Below are positions 35,588 through 45,072 of a stretch of DNA of 64,000 nucleotides, piece after piece; the first letter of the stretch is position 1; the number at the start of each line of letters is the position of its first letter. Below the pieces are notes generated by a model. It was given only the letters and a program-made list of their open reading frames with translations, made no database searches and had not been told where the DNA came from. The position numbers and the translations under genes were made by a program. This stretch comes from Noviherbaspirillum aerium (GTDB taxonomy: Bacteria > Pseudomonadota > Gammaproteobacteria > Burkholderiales > Burkholderiaceae_D): the NCBI RefSeq assembly GCF_008929045.1, contig NZ_VFAH01000003.1, forward strand, positions 1-64,000. Reading direction: 5' to 3'.

Positions 35588-36739
35588 TCAGCGCAGCAGC
35601 CGCCCTTCCCTGCCGATCACCGTGATTTCCACGAAACGCGAGCCGATGCGATTGGTCGGAGAAAAACGCAACGTAAAGCCGCCGGCATCGTAAGCCTCCA
35701 GCGTCTCCAGCGCACGGATCACCTTGTCCCGCGTCGGATTCGGCCCAGCCCGACGCAGTCCTTCGACCAGAACCTTGGCGCCGATGAATTCCTCGAAACT
35801 GGTATACGACAGCTCCGTTCCCGCAGGCGCATGTTTCTTCATCGCCTGCTGGTATTCCTTCGCCACCGCGGTCGCGGGCGTGAAGGGATAAGGCATCACC
35901 TGCGCCACCCCGATGCCGCGCGCATGTTCCGAGCCGATCAGGCGCGCGATCTCCCTGGGATTGACGACCGAGATATTTACCAGCTGCGCCACTGTCGATG
36001 CGGAGCGGATCTGCTTGCTGAAGGCGGCCGTGCTCTTGTTCACCGAAATCATCACCACCGCCTGAGGGTTGGCCTTGGCCAGCGCCTTGACCGCTTCGGC
36101 AACGTTGTCGGTATTCTTTTCATAGGCGCCGGTGCCGGCCAGTTCCAGTCCGCGCTTCTTCAATGCGGCTTCCACGCCCGCCAGCCCCGCCCTTCCGAAC
36201 GGATCATCCTGGTACATGACGCCGATGCGCTTCATGTTCAGCATCGCCAGCTGATCGACGATGCCTTCCGCCTCATCGGCATAACCGGCGCGGATGTGGA
36301 AGATGTAGGGATTGAACGGCGAGCGCAGCACCTCGCCGCCGGTGTAGGGCGCCACCAGCGCAATGCCCGCCTGCTCCAGCACCTTCTGCTTGAGCAATTC
36401 GGCCACGTTGCCGGTGCCGGCGAAACCGATCAGCGCCAGCGCGCCATCCTTGTCGATGGCTTCCCGCGTCAGCCTGACGGTTTCCTCGACCTTGTAGCCG
36501 TCATCCTTGACCACATGCCGGATCTTTCTGCCGTGAATGCCGCCCTGCTCGTTGACCTGATCGAAATAAATCTTCGCGCCCAGCACCATCTCCCGGCCGG
36601 TGTCCGCCAGCACGCCGCTCAGTGGAGCGACCTGGCCGATGACGATGTCGTTCGCGCTCGCGGCGCTGGCCGCAAACGATGCCGCAAGGACTGTTGCGAT
36701 GCATCCCGCCGCCAACCGCCGCCAGCCAGGCCTTTTCAT
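35588..36739 (-). CDS. ABC transporter substrate-binding protein, LivK-like (second of two)
   Basis: A 383-residue periplasmic binding protein of the branched-chain amino acid/amide (PF13458) group. It has a signal peptide to about residue 29 (AASFAASAASAND), then IVIGQVAPLSGVLADTGREMVLGAKIYFDQVN, typical of the LivK fold. It follows the LivM-type permease by four bases and is the last gene of the transporter operon. Ligand not readable; the neighbouring 3-hydroxybutyrate genes make a short organic acid as plausible as an amino acid. Confidence 0.88.
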   Translation of the reverse strand: MKRPGWRRLAAGCIATVLAASFAASAASANDIVIGQVAPLSGVLADTGREMVLGAKIYFDQVNEQGGIHGRKIRHVVKDDGYKVEETVRLTREAIDKDGALALIGFAGTGNVAELLKQKVLEQAGIALVAPYTGGEVLRSPFNPYIFHIRAGYADEAEGIVDQLAMLNMKRIGVMYQDDPFGRAGLAGVEAALKKRGLELAGTGAYEKNTDNVAEAVKALAKANPQAVVMISVNKSTAAFSKQIRSASTVAQLVNISVVNPREIARLIGSEHARGIGVAQVMPYPFTPATAVAKEYQQAMKKHAPAGTELSYTSFEEFIGAKVLVEGLRRAGPNPTRDKVIRALETLEAYDAGGFTLRFSPTNRIGSRFVEITVIGREGRLLR

Positions 36740-36743
36740 GATG

Positions 36744-37757
36744 CTATCCTTCGGCCGTCTTGATCACCGGCGCCGCCATGGGCGCGGTAGCGGGCTTGCG
36801 CTTCTTCGCGAACTCGAGCAGCTCGCCGACGATGCCGCGGCGGAAGGCCAGCACACAGACGATGAAGATGAAACCGGTGACGATGGTGACCGACTCGCCG
36901 ATCGAGCGGAACCATTCGATGCCGCTGATCGCCGCCAGGAAGTTGCCGAGGTCGCCCAGCTTGTTTTCCAGCGCAATGATGACCACCGCGCCGATGATGG
37001 GACCGCTCAGCGTGCCGAGTCCGCCCACCAGCGTCATCAGCACCACCAGGCCCGACATCGACCAGTGCACATCGGTCAGCGTTTCGAAGCCTAGCACCAC
37101 GGTCTTGGTCGCGCCGGCAAGTCCGGCCAAGGCGCCCGACAGCACGAAGGCCAGCAGCTTGTACTTGTCGACGTCGTAGCCGAGCGAGATGGCGCGCGGT
37201 TCGTTTTCCTTGATGGCCTTGAGCACCTGGCCGAACGGCGAATGCACGGTGCGGGTAATCAGCGCAAAACCCGCCACCGCGATTCCCAGCACCACGAAAT
37301 ACATGGTCATGTCGCTGGACAGGTCGATCATGCCGAGCAGGCTGCCGCGCGGCACGCCCTGCAAGCCGTCCTCGCCGCCGGTGAACGGCGCCTGCAGACA
37401 GACGAAGTACAGCATCTGCGCCAGCGCCAGCGTGATCATCGTGAAGTAGATGCCCTGGCGGCGGATCGCCAGGCTGCCCATGACCAGGCCGATGAGCGCC
37501 GCCACGGCAACGCCGGCGGCCAGTCCGAGTTCGAACGGCAGGCCCATCACCTTGAGCGCATGCCCTGCGACATAACCGGCCATGCCGAAGAAGGCCGCAT
37601 GGCCGAACGACAGCAGGCCGGTGAAGCCGATCAGCAGGTTGAAGGCACAGGCAAACAATGCGAAGCACAGCACCTTCATCAGGAATACCGGGTAGACGAC
37701 GAAGGGAGCCACCAGGGCCGCTGCCAGCGCAATCGCGTATCCGACTTTCTTGTTCAT
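36744..37757 (-). CDS. livM: ABC transporter permease, LivM-like
   Basis: A 337-residue inner-membrane permease with about nine to ten helices, starting MNKKVGYAIALAAALVAPFVVYP and carrying the LivM hallmark FNLLIGFTGLLSFGHAAFFGMAGYVAG. The ATG at 37757 is chosen over GTG at 37763 because the AAGG ribosome site then has better spacing. It forms the membrane channel with the LivH-like protein. Confidence 0.92.
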   Translation of the reverse strand: MNKKVGYAIALAAALVAPFVVYPVFLMKVLCFALFACAFNLLIGFTGLLSFGHAAFFGMAGYVAGHALKVMGLPFELGLAAGVAVAALIGLVMGSLAIRRQGIYFTMITLALAQMLYFVCLQAPFTGGEDGLQGVPRGSLLGMIDLSSDMTMYFVVLGIAVAGFALITRTVHSPFGQVLKAIKENEPRAISLGYDVDKYKLLAFVLSGALAGLAGATKTVVLGFETLTDVHWSMSGLVVLMTLVGGLGTLSGPIIGAVVIIALENKLGDLGNFLAAISGIEWFRSIGESVTIVTGFIFIVCVLAFRRGIVGELLEFAKKRKPATAPMAAPVIKTAEG

Positions 37758-37779
37758 AATCACTACCTTTGTTGAAACC

Positions 37780-37860
37780 TGTCACTCCGAACGAAGGGAT
37801 GCTGCATGCCCTTGCCCTCGTCTTTGCCCGGTGGCTTGCCGCACTGCGTTCGGAATGACA
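37780..37860. repeat. Palindromic dispersed element between livM and livH
   Basis: TGTCACTCCGAACG (37780-37793) is matched in inverse by CGTTCGGAATGACA (37847-37860), one mismatch in 14. It lies in the 150-base gap inside the transporter operon and would form a large hairpin in the mRNA, perhaps setting relative expression of the permease genes. Confidence 0.65.
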
Positions 37861-37906
37861 GTGCGGCGCAACCGGAGACCTCGCCGGCAAGCGGCTTTCA
37901 AACGGC

Positions 37907-38791
37907 TTACTTCTCCTTGCCGAACAGGCCGGCGGGACGGATCATCAGCACGATCGCCATGATAATGAACACCACCGTGGCCGACAGTTCGGGGTAGAAC
38001 ACCCGCGTCAGGCCTTCGACGATGCCCAGCCCCAGGCCGGTGATGATGGAGCCGAGAATCGAGCCCATGCCGCCGATCACCACCACCGCGAACACCACGA
38101 TGATCAGGTTCGAACCCATCAGCGGCGACACCTGGATCACCGGCGCGGCCAGCACGCCGGCCAGTGCCGCCAGCGCCACGCCGAAGCCGTAGGTCAGGGT
38201 CACCATCAGCGGCACGTTGATGCCGAAGGCTTCCACCAGCTTCGGGTTCTCGGTGCCGGCGCGCAGGTAGGCGCCGAGCTTGGTCTTCTCGATCACGAAC
38301 CAGGTCGCCAGGCAGACCACGATCGACGCTACTACCACCCATGCGCGATAGTTGGGAAGGATCATGAAACCGAGGTTGGTGGCGCCCATCAGCGCCTCGG
38401 GGACCGAATACGGCTGCCCGGAGACGCCATAGAAGGAGCGGAACAGGCCTTCGAGCATGAGGGTGATGCCGAAGGTCAGCAGCAGGCCGTAGAGGTGGTC
38501 CAGCTTGTAGAGCCAGCGCAGCATCGTCTTCTCGATGACGATGCCGAACAGGCCGACCAGGATCGGCGCGGCGATCAGCATCACCCAGTAATTGATGCCC
38601 AGGTAGTTCAGGCCCATCCAGGCGAGGAAGGCGCCCATCATGTACAGCGCGCCGTGTGCGAAGTTGATCACATTGAGCAGGCCGAAAATGACGGCCAGAC
38701 CGAGCGACAGCATCGCATAGAACGAGCCGTTGACCAGGCCGAGCAGGAGCTGGCTCAACATTGCCTGCAGGGGGATGCCGAAGATTTCCAT
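37907..38791 (-). CDS. livH: ABC transporter permease, LivH-like
   Basis: A 294-residue permease with about eight helices; LVNGSFYAMLSLGLAVIFGL followed by FAHGALYMMGAF is the LivH signature, and VVIGGMGSILGSIITGLGLG is the conserved cytoplasmic loop that meets the ATPases. The ATG at 38791 matches family N-termini; the longer open frame to 39013 is not supported. It lies 234 bases after the first binding-protein gene in the same operon. Confidence 0.92.
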   Translation of the reverse strand: MEIFGIPLQAMLSQLLLGLVNGSFYAMLSLGLAVIFGLLNVINFAHGALYMMGAFLAWMGLNYLGINYWVMLIAAPILVGLFGIVIEKTMLRWLYKLDHLYGLLLTFGITLMLEGLFRSFYGVSGQPYSVPEALMGATNLGFMILPNYRAWVVVASIVVCLATWFVIEKTKLGAYLRAGTENPKLVEAFGINVPLMVTLTYGFGVALAALAGVLAAPVIQVSPLMGSNLIIVVFAVVVIGGMGSILGSIITGLGLGIVEGLTRVFYPELSATVVFIIMAIVLMIRPAGLFGKEK

Positions 38792-39025
38792 AGTCGTAAA
38801 GAGAATTGGTCGATACGGCAGAGACGCGTCCGTCTTTCCTCTTGGTGCAGGGAGAGGCTGGCATGGGGACGATAAGGTCCATACAATCGGCTCAGGAAGG
38901 TTCAGCCCTCCGTCCGCCACGCCAGCCCTTCCCTGCGAGAGGAAACGGTCACTCAATGCTGCATCGAGTGTCAGACACGACCCGGTGTCGTGATTGCCTG
39001 CACCGGGCCACACAACATCAGGAGC

Positions 39026-40240
39026 TTATTTCCAGAGCGAGCACTTGGACTCGGCCTTGGTGGCATAAGCCTGATCGCCGGGGATGGTCTGCACCACCTT
39101 GTAGTAATCCCATGGATACTTGGATTCGGCCTGGGTCTTCACCTGCATCAGGTACATGTCGTGGACCATGCGGCCATCGGGGCGGATCACGCCGTTCTTG
39201 GCGAACACGTCGTTGATCTTGGTGCTCTTCAGATGCGCCATGACCTTGTCGGCATCGTCGCTGCCAACCGCCTTGACGGCGGCCAGGTACTGCCCCGCGA
39301 CCGAGTAATCGGCGGCGTGCAGCATGGTCGGCATGCGCTTGATCTTTTCAAAGAACTTCTTCGACCAGGCGCGGGTGTCGGGATTCTGGTCCCAGTACCA
39401 GCCGTCGGTGAGGTACATGCCCTGGGTCAGGTTCAGGCCGAGCGAATGCACGTCGGTGATGAACATCAGGAGGCCTGCCAGCTTGGCAGACTTGGTGATG
39501 CCGAACTCGTTGGCCGCCTTGATCGCATTGATGGTGTCGCCGCCGGCATTGGCCAGGCCGACGATCTGCGCCTTGGACGACTGCGCCTGCAGCAGGAAGG
39601 AAGAGAAGTCGGAAGCCGACAGCGGATGCTTGACCGCGCCCAGCACCTTGCCGCCGGAAGCCTTGACCACGTCGGCGGTGTCCTTCTCCAGCGATGCGCC
39701 GAAGGCATAGTCGGCGGTCAGGAAGTACCAGTCCTTGCCGCCCTGCTTGACCAGCGCGGAGCCGGTGCCGCGTGCCAGCGCGATGGTGTCGTAGGCATAG
39801 TGAACCGTGTACGGCGAGCAGTCTTCATTGGTCAGGCGGGCAGTGCCGGCGCCGACCGAGAAGAACACCTTTTTCTTTTCCGCCGCGATCTTGGCCATTG
39901 CCAGGTTGGCGCCGGAGTTGGTGCCGCCGATGAGCATGTCCACGCCCTGCTGGTCGAACCATTCGCGCGCCTTCGACGCGGCGATGTCGGCCTTGTTCTG
40001 ATGGTCGGCCACGACGAATTCAATCTTCTTGCCGTTGATGTTGCCGCCGGCATCGGCGATAGCCATCTTCACGGCTTCGGCGCCTGCCGGGCCGTCGACG
40101 TCGGCATAGACGCCGGACATGTCGGTCAGCAGACCGATCTTGATCACGTCGCCGGATACCTGCGCGGACGCGGTGGCGGCGAAGCCTGCGGAAAATGCGG
40201 TAGCGACGGCGAGCGAGATCACTTTGGCCTTGAGTTTCAT
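39026..40240 (-). CDS. ABC transporter substrate-binding protein, LivK-like (first of two)
   Basis: A 404-residue periplasmic binding protein. The signal peptide ends at TASAQVSGD, then DVIKIGLLTDMSGVYADVDGPAGAEAVKMAI is typical of the branched-chain amino acid/urea-amide group. The ATG at 40240 has GAGGAGA upstream. It is only distantly similar to the second binding protein at 35588, so the operon offers two receptors with different ligands for one channel. Confidence 0.9.
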   Translation of the reverse strand: MKLKAKVISLAVATAFSAGFAATASAQVSGDVIKIGLLTDMSGVYADVDGPAGAEAVKMAIADAGGNINGKKIEFVVADHQNKADIAASKAREWFDQQGVDMLIGGTNSGANLAMAKIAAEKKKVFFSVGAGTARLTNEDCSPYTVHYAYDTIALARGTGSALVKQGGKDWYFLTADYAFGASLEKDTADVVKASGGKVLGAVKHPLSASDFSSFLLQAQSSKAQIVGLANAGGDTINAIKAANEFGITKSAKLAGLLMFITDVHSLGLNLTQGMYLTDGWYWDQNPDTRAWSKKFFEKIKRMPTMLHAADYSVAGQYLAAVKAVGSDDADKVMAHLKSTKINDVFAKNGVIRPDGRMVHDMYLMQVKTQAESKYPWDYYKVVQTIPGDQAYATKAESKCSLWK

Positions 40241-40301
40241 AACTTCTCCTCTGTTGTGGGTCGTGTCTGTTGATGCGTTGTTATAGGTTGGTACAGCCGG
40301 G

Positions 40302-41012
40302 TCAGACGCCAAGCAGCTCATTGAGCACCGGCATCTTCGATTCCAGCTCGGAGGAAGCGAAGGACTCGACGATATGTCCATGCTCCATCACGTAAAACCG
40401 GTCCGCCAGCGGAGCGGCGAATCGGAAATTCTGTTCCACCATGACGATGGTGTAGCCCTTGGCCTTGAGCATGGTGATCATGCGGGCCAGGGCCTGCACG
40501 ATGACCGGCGCCAAGCCTTCGGAAATCTCGTCCAGCAGCAGCAGCTTGGCGCCGGTGCGCAGGATGCGCGCCACCGCCAGCATCTGCTGCTCGCCGCCGG
40601 ACAGGCGCGTGCCCTGACTGTGGCGGCGCTCTTCCAGGTTGGGAAAGATTTCATAAATTTCTTCGATCGACATGCCCTTGGACGACTTCGATACCAGCGG
40701 CGGCAGCATCAGGTTTTCCTCGGCCGACAGCGACGAGAAGATGCCGCGCTCTTCCGGGCAGTAGCCGAGGCCGAGATGCGCCACCTTGTGGGTAGGCAGG
40801 CTGATCGACTCGGTGCCGTTGATCTTGATCGAGCCCTTGCGCGCGCCGGTCAGGCCCATGATCGCGCGCAGCGTCGTGGTGCGGCCCGCGCCGTTGCGGC
40901 CGAGCAGCGTGACGACCTCGCCCTGCTTCACTTCCAGGTTGACGTCGTGCAGGATGTGCGACTCGCCGTACCATGCCTTGAGATTGCGGATTTCGAGTGC
41001 GGCTGCAGCCAT
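40302..41012 (-). CDS. livF: ABC transporter ATP-binding protein, LivF-like
   Basis: A 236-residue ATPase. Signature RLSGGEQQMLAVARIL and Walker B LLLLDEISEGLAP are normal. Walker A reads GRNGAGRTTT, with Arg where the P-loop Lys is expected; I recall this in some LivF relatives, so it may be a lineage trait rather than damage. The ATG overlaps the livG stop by one base (TGATG) and AAGGAG stands within the livG end. It pairs with LivG as the motor of the transporter. Confidence 0.92.
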   Translation of the reverse strand: MAAAALEIRNLKAWYGESHILHDVNLEVKQGEVVTLLGRNGAGRTTTLRAIMGLTGARKGSIKINGTESISLPTHKVAHLGLGYCPEERGIFSSLSAEENLMLPPLVSKSSKGMSIEEIYEIFPNLEERRHSQGTRLSGGEQQMLAVARILRTGAKLLLLDEISEGLAPVIVQALARMITMLKAKGYTIVMVEQNFRFAAPLADRFYVMEHGHIVESFASSELESKMPVLNELLGV

Positions 41013-41785
41013 CAATGTGCTCCTTCGAGTTGGCCGGAGGTGGTGCCCATGTAGGCTTCCATGACCTGCGGATTGCTTGATACTTCCTGGTAGGTGCCTT
41101 CGGCCAGCAGCGCGCCGCGCTGAAGCACGGAAATCTTGTCGCAGATGCCGGACACCACGCTCATGTTGTGCTCCACCATCAGGATGGTGCGGCCGGCGGA
41201 GACCTTCTTGATCAGGTCGGTGACGCGGTGCACGTCTTCATGGCCCATGCCCTGCGTGGGTTCGTCGAGCAGCATCAGCTCCGGCTCCATGCCCAGCGTG
41301 GTGGCGATTTCCAGCGCGCGCTTGCGACCGTAAGGCAAGTCCACGGTGACGGTGTCGGCGAAGCTTTCCAGATCCACTTCGGCGAGCAGCTGCATTGCAC
41401 GGTCGTTGAGGCGGTTGAGCGTGCGCTCGCTCTTCCAGAAATGGAAGGAAGTGCCGAGGCCGCGCTGCAGGCCGATGCGTACGTTTTCCATCACGGTCAG
41501 GTGCGGAAACACCGCGGAGATCTGGAACGAACGGATCACGCCGCGATGCGCGATCTGCTCAGGCGCGAGCGACGTGATGTCGTCGCCGTTGTAGAGAATC
41601 TTGCCCGTGGTCGGCGTCAGGAATTTCGTCAGCAGGTTGAAGAAGGTAGTCTTCCCCGCGCCGTTCGGTCCGATGAGGGCGTGGATCGAACCGCGCTTGA
41701 CCTTGAAGTTGACGTCGTTTACTGCGATGAAACCCTTGAACCCCTTGGTCAGGTGTTGCGTTTCGAGTATGACTTCGCTTGCCAT
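41012..41785 (-). CDS. livG: ABC transporter ATP-binding protein, LivG-like
   Basis: A 257-residue ATPase with Walker A GPNGAGKTTFFNLL, the LivG-type ending VEHNMSVVSGICDKISVLQRG, and LPYGRKRALEIATTLG in place of a standard signature, as is usual for LivG. Walker B is LMLLDEPTQGM. GGAGA precedes the ATG. It is the first gene of the operon livG-livF-binding protein-livH-livM-binding protein. Confidence 0.93.
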   Translation of the reverse strand: MASEVILETQHLTKGFKGFIAVNDVNFKVKRGSIHALIGPNGAGKTTFFNLLTKFLTPTTGKILYNGDDITSLAPEQIAHRGVIRSFQISAVFPHLTVMENVRIGLQRGLGTSFHFWKSERTLNRLNDRAMQLLAEVDLESFADTVTVDLPYGRKRALEIATTLGMEPELMLLDEPTQGMGHEDVHRVTDLIKKVSAGRTILMVEHNMSVVSGICDKISVLQRGALLAEGTYQEVSSNPQVMEAYMGTTSGQLEGAH

Positions 41786-42006
41786 GCTTTATCTCCAGTA
41801 TTGCTGCTGAATCTGTGGCGTTTCGCTTGCTTTGCCTTGCTTTGCCATGCCTTGCCTTGTCCGGCTCCGGCGGGCGGCGCGGACTGCATGTTGGCCGCCT
41901 GCCCTGTCTTTCTTTACTTGAGATCGCCAAGGCCTTCTTTTCTCCTTCCCCTTCAAGGGGAAGGAGTCTCAAATGCCCTGACTAACTCCGACTGATAATC
42001 AACCAC
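41786..42006. other. Intergenic region with low-complexity TTGCC repeats and a long palindrome
   Basis: TTGCTTTGCC and TTGCCTTG motifs are repeated at 41829-41858. CTCCTTCCCCTT (41942-41953) and AAGGGGAAGGAG (41955-41966) make a perfect 12-pair hairpin around one base, probably a dispersed intergenic palindrome. The livG promoter must lie here but no box is clear. Confidence 0.45.
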
Positions 42007-44133
42007 TCACTCCGGAATCGTCACCGTGTTATTCGCAAACCCGATCTGATTCGCCGCAACCGGTGTCGCCTGGATCGGCGGCACATTGGCTGCCGTGATC
42101 GCCGGCGCCGCGCCCGGTGTGCCGCCGCGCGGCACCGTGCGCACCACCTGGCTCGGCGGCAGGGCCGCGCCGTTCTTCAGATGCGCATACATCATGTTCA
42201 TCGCCTGGATGTGATAGCGATGGATCGGTATCAGGCGAGTGTCGTAGCCCGGGAAGCCGAGGAAGGCATCGAAGTGGTTGGCGTTGGTGATCTCGATGTA
42301 CGACAGTTTGCTTGCCGCACCTTCGGCTGCCTTGTTGGCGGCGAAGTAGGCGCGCGAGTTGTGGTTCACCGGAATCAGCGCATCGTTGCGGCCATGGACG
42401 ATGATCGCCGGCTTGCCGCGCAGGTTGCCGTTGCGCAGGACTTCCGCCATGCCGGCACGCACACGCTGCGAATTCGCCAGCGCCTGGCCTGTCAACGGCT
42501 GGCCGGTGGTGATGTCGGTGCCGGTGGCCAGGTTGCGCAGGCAGATCGCGCCGTCGATGTTGTAGTCTGCCAGGTTGGTCGAGGGCGAGACCGAGAACGC
42601 GTCACCGACCGGGCCGCCGACCGAATTGTTGTTGACCAGGCCGATGCCGCCGCTCGGCGTGCCGTTGCCGGTCGCGAACAACTGCGCTTCCTGCGTTGCC
42701 GTCAGCGTCGTCAGCGCACCGGTGGCAGCGACTGTCGGCGCAAAGCTGTAGCCGCACACGTTATCCCTGACGCTGAACTTGCCGTACATGTTGGCGTAGT
42801 AAGGCGCGAGGATGGCATAGGTGCCGTAATGGCTTGCCTGCAACAGGTCGGCATCGCTCTCGAAGCCGGCTTCGCGCAGTTTCTGCAGCGATTCGTCGGC
42901 TTGTGCCGCGAGCGTCGTTGCAGTCAGCAAGCCCTTGGCGCGCAGCGAGGTGCAGCGGTTGGCGGCGAGCGTCGGGCTGACAGCGGTCAGCAACGGCGAT
43001 GCGGCGAGCGAAGACGACAGCGCGGCGCAAGGCTGATACAGGTTGCCGATGGTCAGCGTGTCGTACAGACCGAGGCCGGCGCGCGCCACCGGCGTATTGC
43101 CGCGGCGGATGCTCAGCGCCGGATTGAGTGCCACTTCGGTCACCGGCTCGGACACGGCCACGCCGTCGATCAGGCCGCGCGAGTCCTGCTCGGCCGCGAG
43201 GATCGCCGCGCCGCCGCCATTGGAGGCGCTCGATGCGATCACCAGAGTATTGGCCGGCGTGATGGTATTGAGGCGGCTGGTGCCGTCGCGTGCGACGTCG
43301 CCGAACTTGTCGTTGAGCGCATAGAACGCGAACTCGACTGCCTGCAGCGTGTACCTGCCCCAATCCTTCTCGGAGTTCTGCTGCGAGTGCGCCTGCTTCA
43401 ATGCGAAGCGGTTCGGCGTCGCCGCATTGAATGCCGCCAGCTCCGCAGTGGTGAGGTTGGCGGTGAAGTTGGAATTCCTGCCGGCCGCCGCGCTGGCGCG
43501 CGCGCCGTTCATCAGGTTGACGGTATTGGCCTGCAGGTTATGGAAACCCATGCCGCTGCCCTTGTCGGTGTAGGCGACCGCGCATTTCTGCTTCAGGCCC
43601 CAGTCGCCGGCCGTGCCGATCGCACCGTACACGCCGCGCGACCCGGAGGATGTGGCGGTCACGATGCAGGGATTGGCCTTGTCGAAGTTGGCCGGGATCT
43701 GCACCATCATCGTGACGTTGACCTGGCCGCTGCCGTCATCGGCGTAGGCAATGTATTCATCGCCTGCAATCCGGCCTTCGCCGAGCGTGGCGTTGCCGGC
43801 ATTGTCGACGTTGGGGCCGTAGAGCGTGCCGTAGCCGCCGTTCGCGCTGGGATCGATCAGCGCACGGTAATTCGCGTAGATCGCGGCGCGGCGCAGCTCG
43901 GCCGGCGTCGGATTGGCCGGGTCGGCGTAGGTCGGCGCGGCGCCGGCCAGTCCGGTGCGACCGAGTCCTGCGGTCAGCAGGTCGTTGCTGACGCCGTCAT
44001 AGCTGGTCTTTTGCACCGTGCCGAGATATCCCGGCTTGGTGTTGAGGTCTTCCGGCGCATCCGAACCGCCGCATCCGGCGAGAAGGCCGGCCGCGACGAC
44101 CGAGGTAAAGCCGATTCTGTTACGTATTGCCAT
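42007..44133 (-). CDS. D-(-)-3-hydroxybutyrate oligomer hydrolase
   Basis: A 708-residue lipoprotein-like enzyme: the N-terminus MAIRNRIGFTSVVAAGLLAGCGGSD has a lipobox (LAGC). The body matches the 3-hydroxybutyrate oligomer hydrolase family, with VIASSASNGGGAAILAAEQD as the nucleophile region and IVHGRNDALIPVNHNSRAYF near the end. It cleaves 3-hydroxybutyrate dimers and oligomers from poly-3-hydroxybutyrate breakdown to monomers, here apparently in the periplasm or outside. The ATG at 44133 has AAGGAG upstream. It follows the SDR gene by about 116 bases and is presumably under the same sigma-54 promoter. Confidence 0.88.
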   Translation of the reverse strand: MAIRNRIGFTSVVAAGLLAGCGGSDAPEDLNTKPGYLGTVQKTSYDGVSNDLLTAGLGRTGLAGAAPTYADPANPTPAELRRAAIYANYRALIDPSANGGYGTLYGPNVDNAGNATLGEGRIAGDEYIAYADDGSGQVNVTMMVQIPANFDKANPCIVTATSSGSRGVYGAIGTAGDWGLKQKCAVAYTDKGSGMGFHNLQANTVNLMNGARASAAAGRNSNFTANLTTAELAAFNAATPNRFALKQAHSQQNSEKDWGRYTLQAVEFAFYALNDKFGDVARDGTSRLNTITPANTLVIASSASNGGGAAILAAEQDSRGLIDGVAVSEPVTEVALNPALSIRRGNTPVARAGLGLYDTLTIGNLYQPCAALSSSLAASPLLTAVSPTLAANRCTSLRAKGLLTATTLAAQADESLQKLREAGFESDADLLQASHYGTYAILAPYYANMYGKFSVRDNVCGYSFAPTVAATGALTTLTATQEAQLFATGNGTPSGGIGLVNNNSVGGPVGDAFSVSPSTNLADYNIDGAICLRNLATGTDITTGQPLTGQALANSQRVRAGMAEVLRNGNLRGKPAIIVHGRNDALIPVNHNSRAYFAANKAAEGAASKLSYIEITNANHFDAFLGFPGYDTRLIPIHRYHIQAMNMMYAHLKNGAALPPSQVVRTVPRGGTPGAAPAITAANVPPIQATPVAANQIGFANNTVTIPE

Positions 44134-44249
44134 GTGTCTCGCTCCTTGAACTGACCGGCCGCCATTGGCCGGCGCATTTGGTTTTATTGATGGAACCAGG
44201 TACTGCAAAACATGCTTGAACGCTTGAATCCGTGTTCCTTGTCGGCCGC

Positions 44250-44987
44250 CTACAGCGTCATCCCTCCGCAGACTTCGATGACCGCACCGTTGATATAGCT
44301 GGCTTCGTCGGAGGCCAGAAAGGCGAAGGTGTTGGCGATTTCCTCGGGCTTGCCGAGCCGTCCCAGGGGCACCCGCTCTTCCAGCGAACGGATCACCTTT
44401 TCCGGCATCGATTTCAGGATGCTGGTTTCGATAAAGCCGGGGCAGACCGCATTGACGCGGATGTTGTGCTTGCCGAGTTCGCGCGCCCAGGTCTTGGCCA
44501 TGCCGATCACGCCGAACTTGCTGGCCGCGTAGTTGGTCTGGCCGAAGTTGCCGTAGATGCCGACGATGGAGGATGCGTTGAGAACAACCCCGCCCTTGCG
44601 CTCGATCATCGCGTCGATGACGGCCTTGGTGCAGTTGTAGGTGCCCTTGAGATTGACATCGATGACCCGGTCGAACTGGTCGTCGGTCATCTTCTTGAGT
44701 TGGGCGTCGGCGACGATGCCGGCATTGTTGACCAGCACATCGATCTGTCCATAAGTGGAAAGCGCGCCGACCACCATGGCTTCGATACTTTCCGGCTTGG
44801 TGACATCAACGGTATAACCGATGGCGGTGCCGCCCTGCAGGCGGATCTGCGCCACGGTCTCGGCGACCGCATCATCCAGGTCGCATACGACGAGCCGCGC
44901 GCCTTCCCTGGCGAATTTGAGGGCCGTCGCCTTCCCGATTCCCCGTCCGGCGCCAGTCACCAGGGCCACTTTGTTTGCAAGCCGCAC
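44250..44987 (-). CDS. Short-chain dehydrogenase/reductase, FabG/PhaB-like
   Basis: A 245-residue NAD(P)-dependent SDR. Cofactor motif TGAGRGIGKA, NNAG (VLVNNAGIVADAQ), active-site Ser in NASSIVGIYGNFGQ, and YAASKFG (Tyr-x3-Lys) are all intact. It may oxidise or reduce 3-hydroxyacyl substrates, which fits the oligomer hydrolase downstream, but the substrate is not fixed by sequence. Translation begins with GTG at 44987 behind AAGGAG. A sigma-54 promoter lies 70-85 bases upstream. Confidence 0.88.
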   Translation of the reverse strand: MRLANKVALVTGAGRGIGKATALKFAREGARLVVCDLDDAVAETVAQIRLQGGTAIGYTVDVTKPESIEAMVVGALSTYGQIDVLVNNAGIVADAQLKKMTDDQFDRVIDVNLKGTYNCTKAVIDAMIERKGGVVLNASSIVGIYGNFGQTNYAASKFGVIGMAKTWARELGKHNIRVNAVCPGFIETSILKSMPEKVIRSLEERVPLGRLGKPEEIANTFAFLASDEASYINGAVIEVCGGMTL

Positions 44988-45057
44988 TTTGTCTCCTTGT
45001 CTGCTTCATTAACGCAATGTTTTCTTGGTTTGCGTTTTGTCTTATGAAGACTCTATG

Positions 45058-45072
45058 GCAAGGGTTGTGCCA
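45058..45072 (-). promoter_or_regulatory. Sigma-54 (-24/-12) promoter for the SDR-hydrolase operon
   Basis: On the minus strand TGGCAC (45072-45067), five bases, TTGC (45061-45058) is a perfect -24/-12 element, ending 70 bases upstream of the GTG start. The AT-rich stretch 45090-45240 between it and the activator gene is a natural place for activator sites. Confidence 0.85.
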
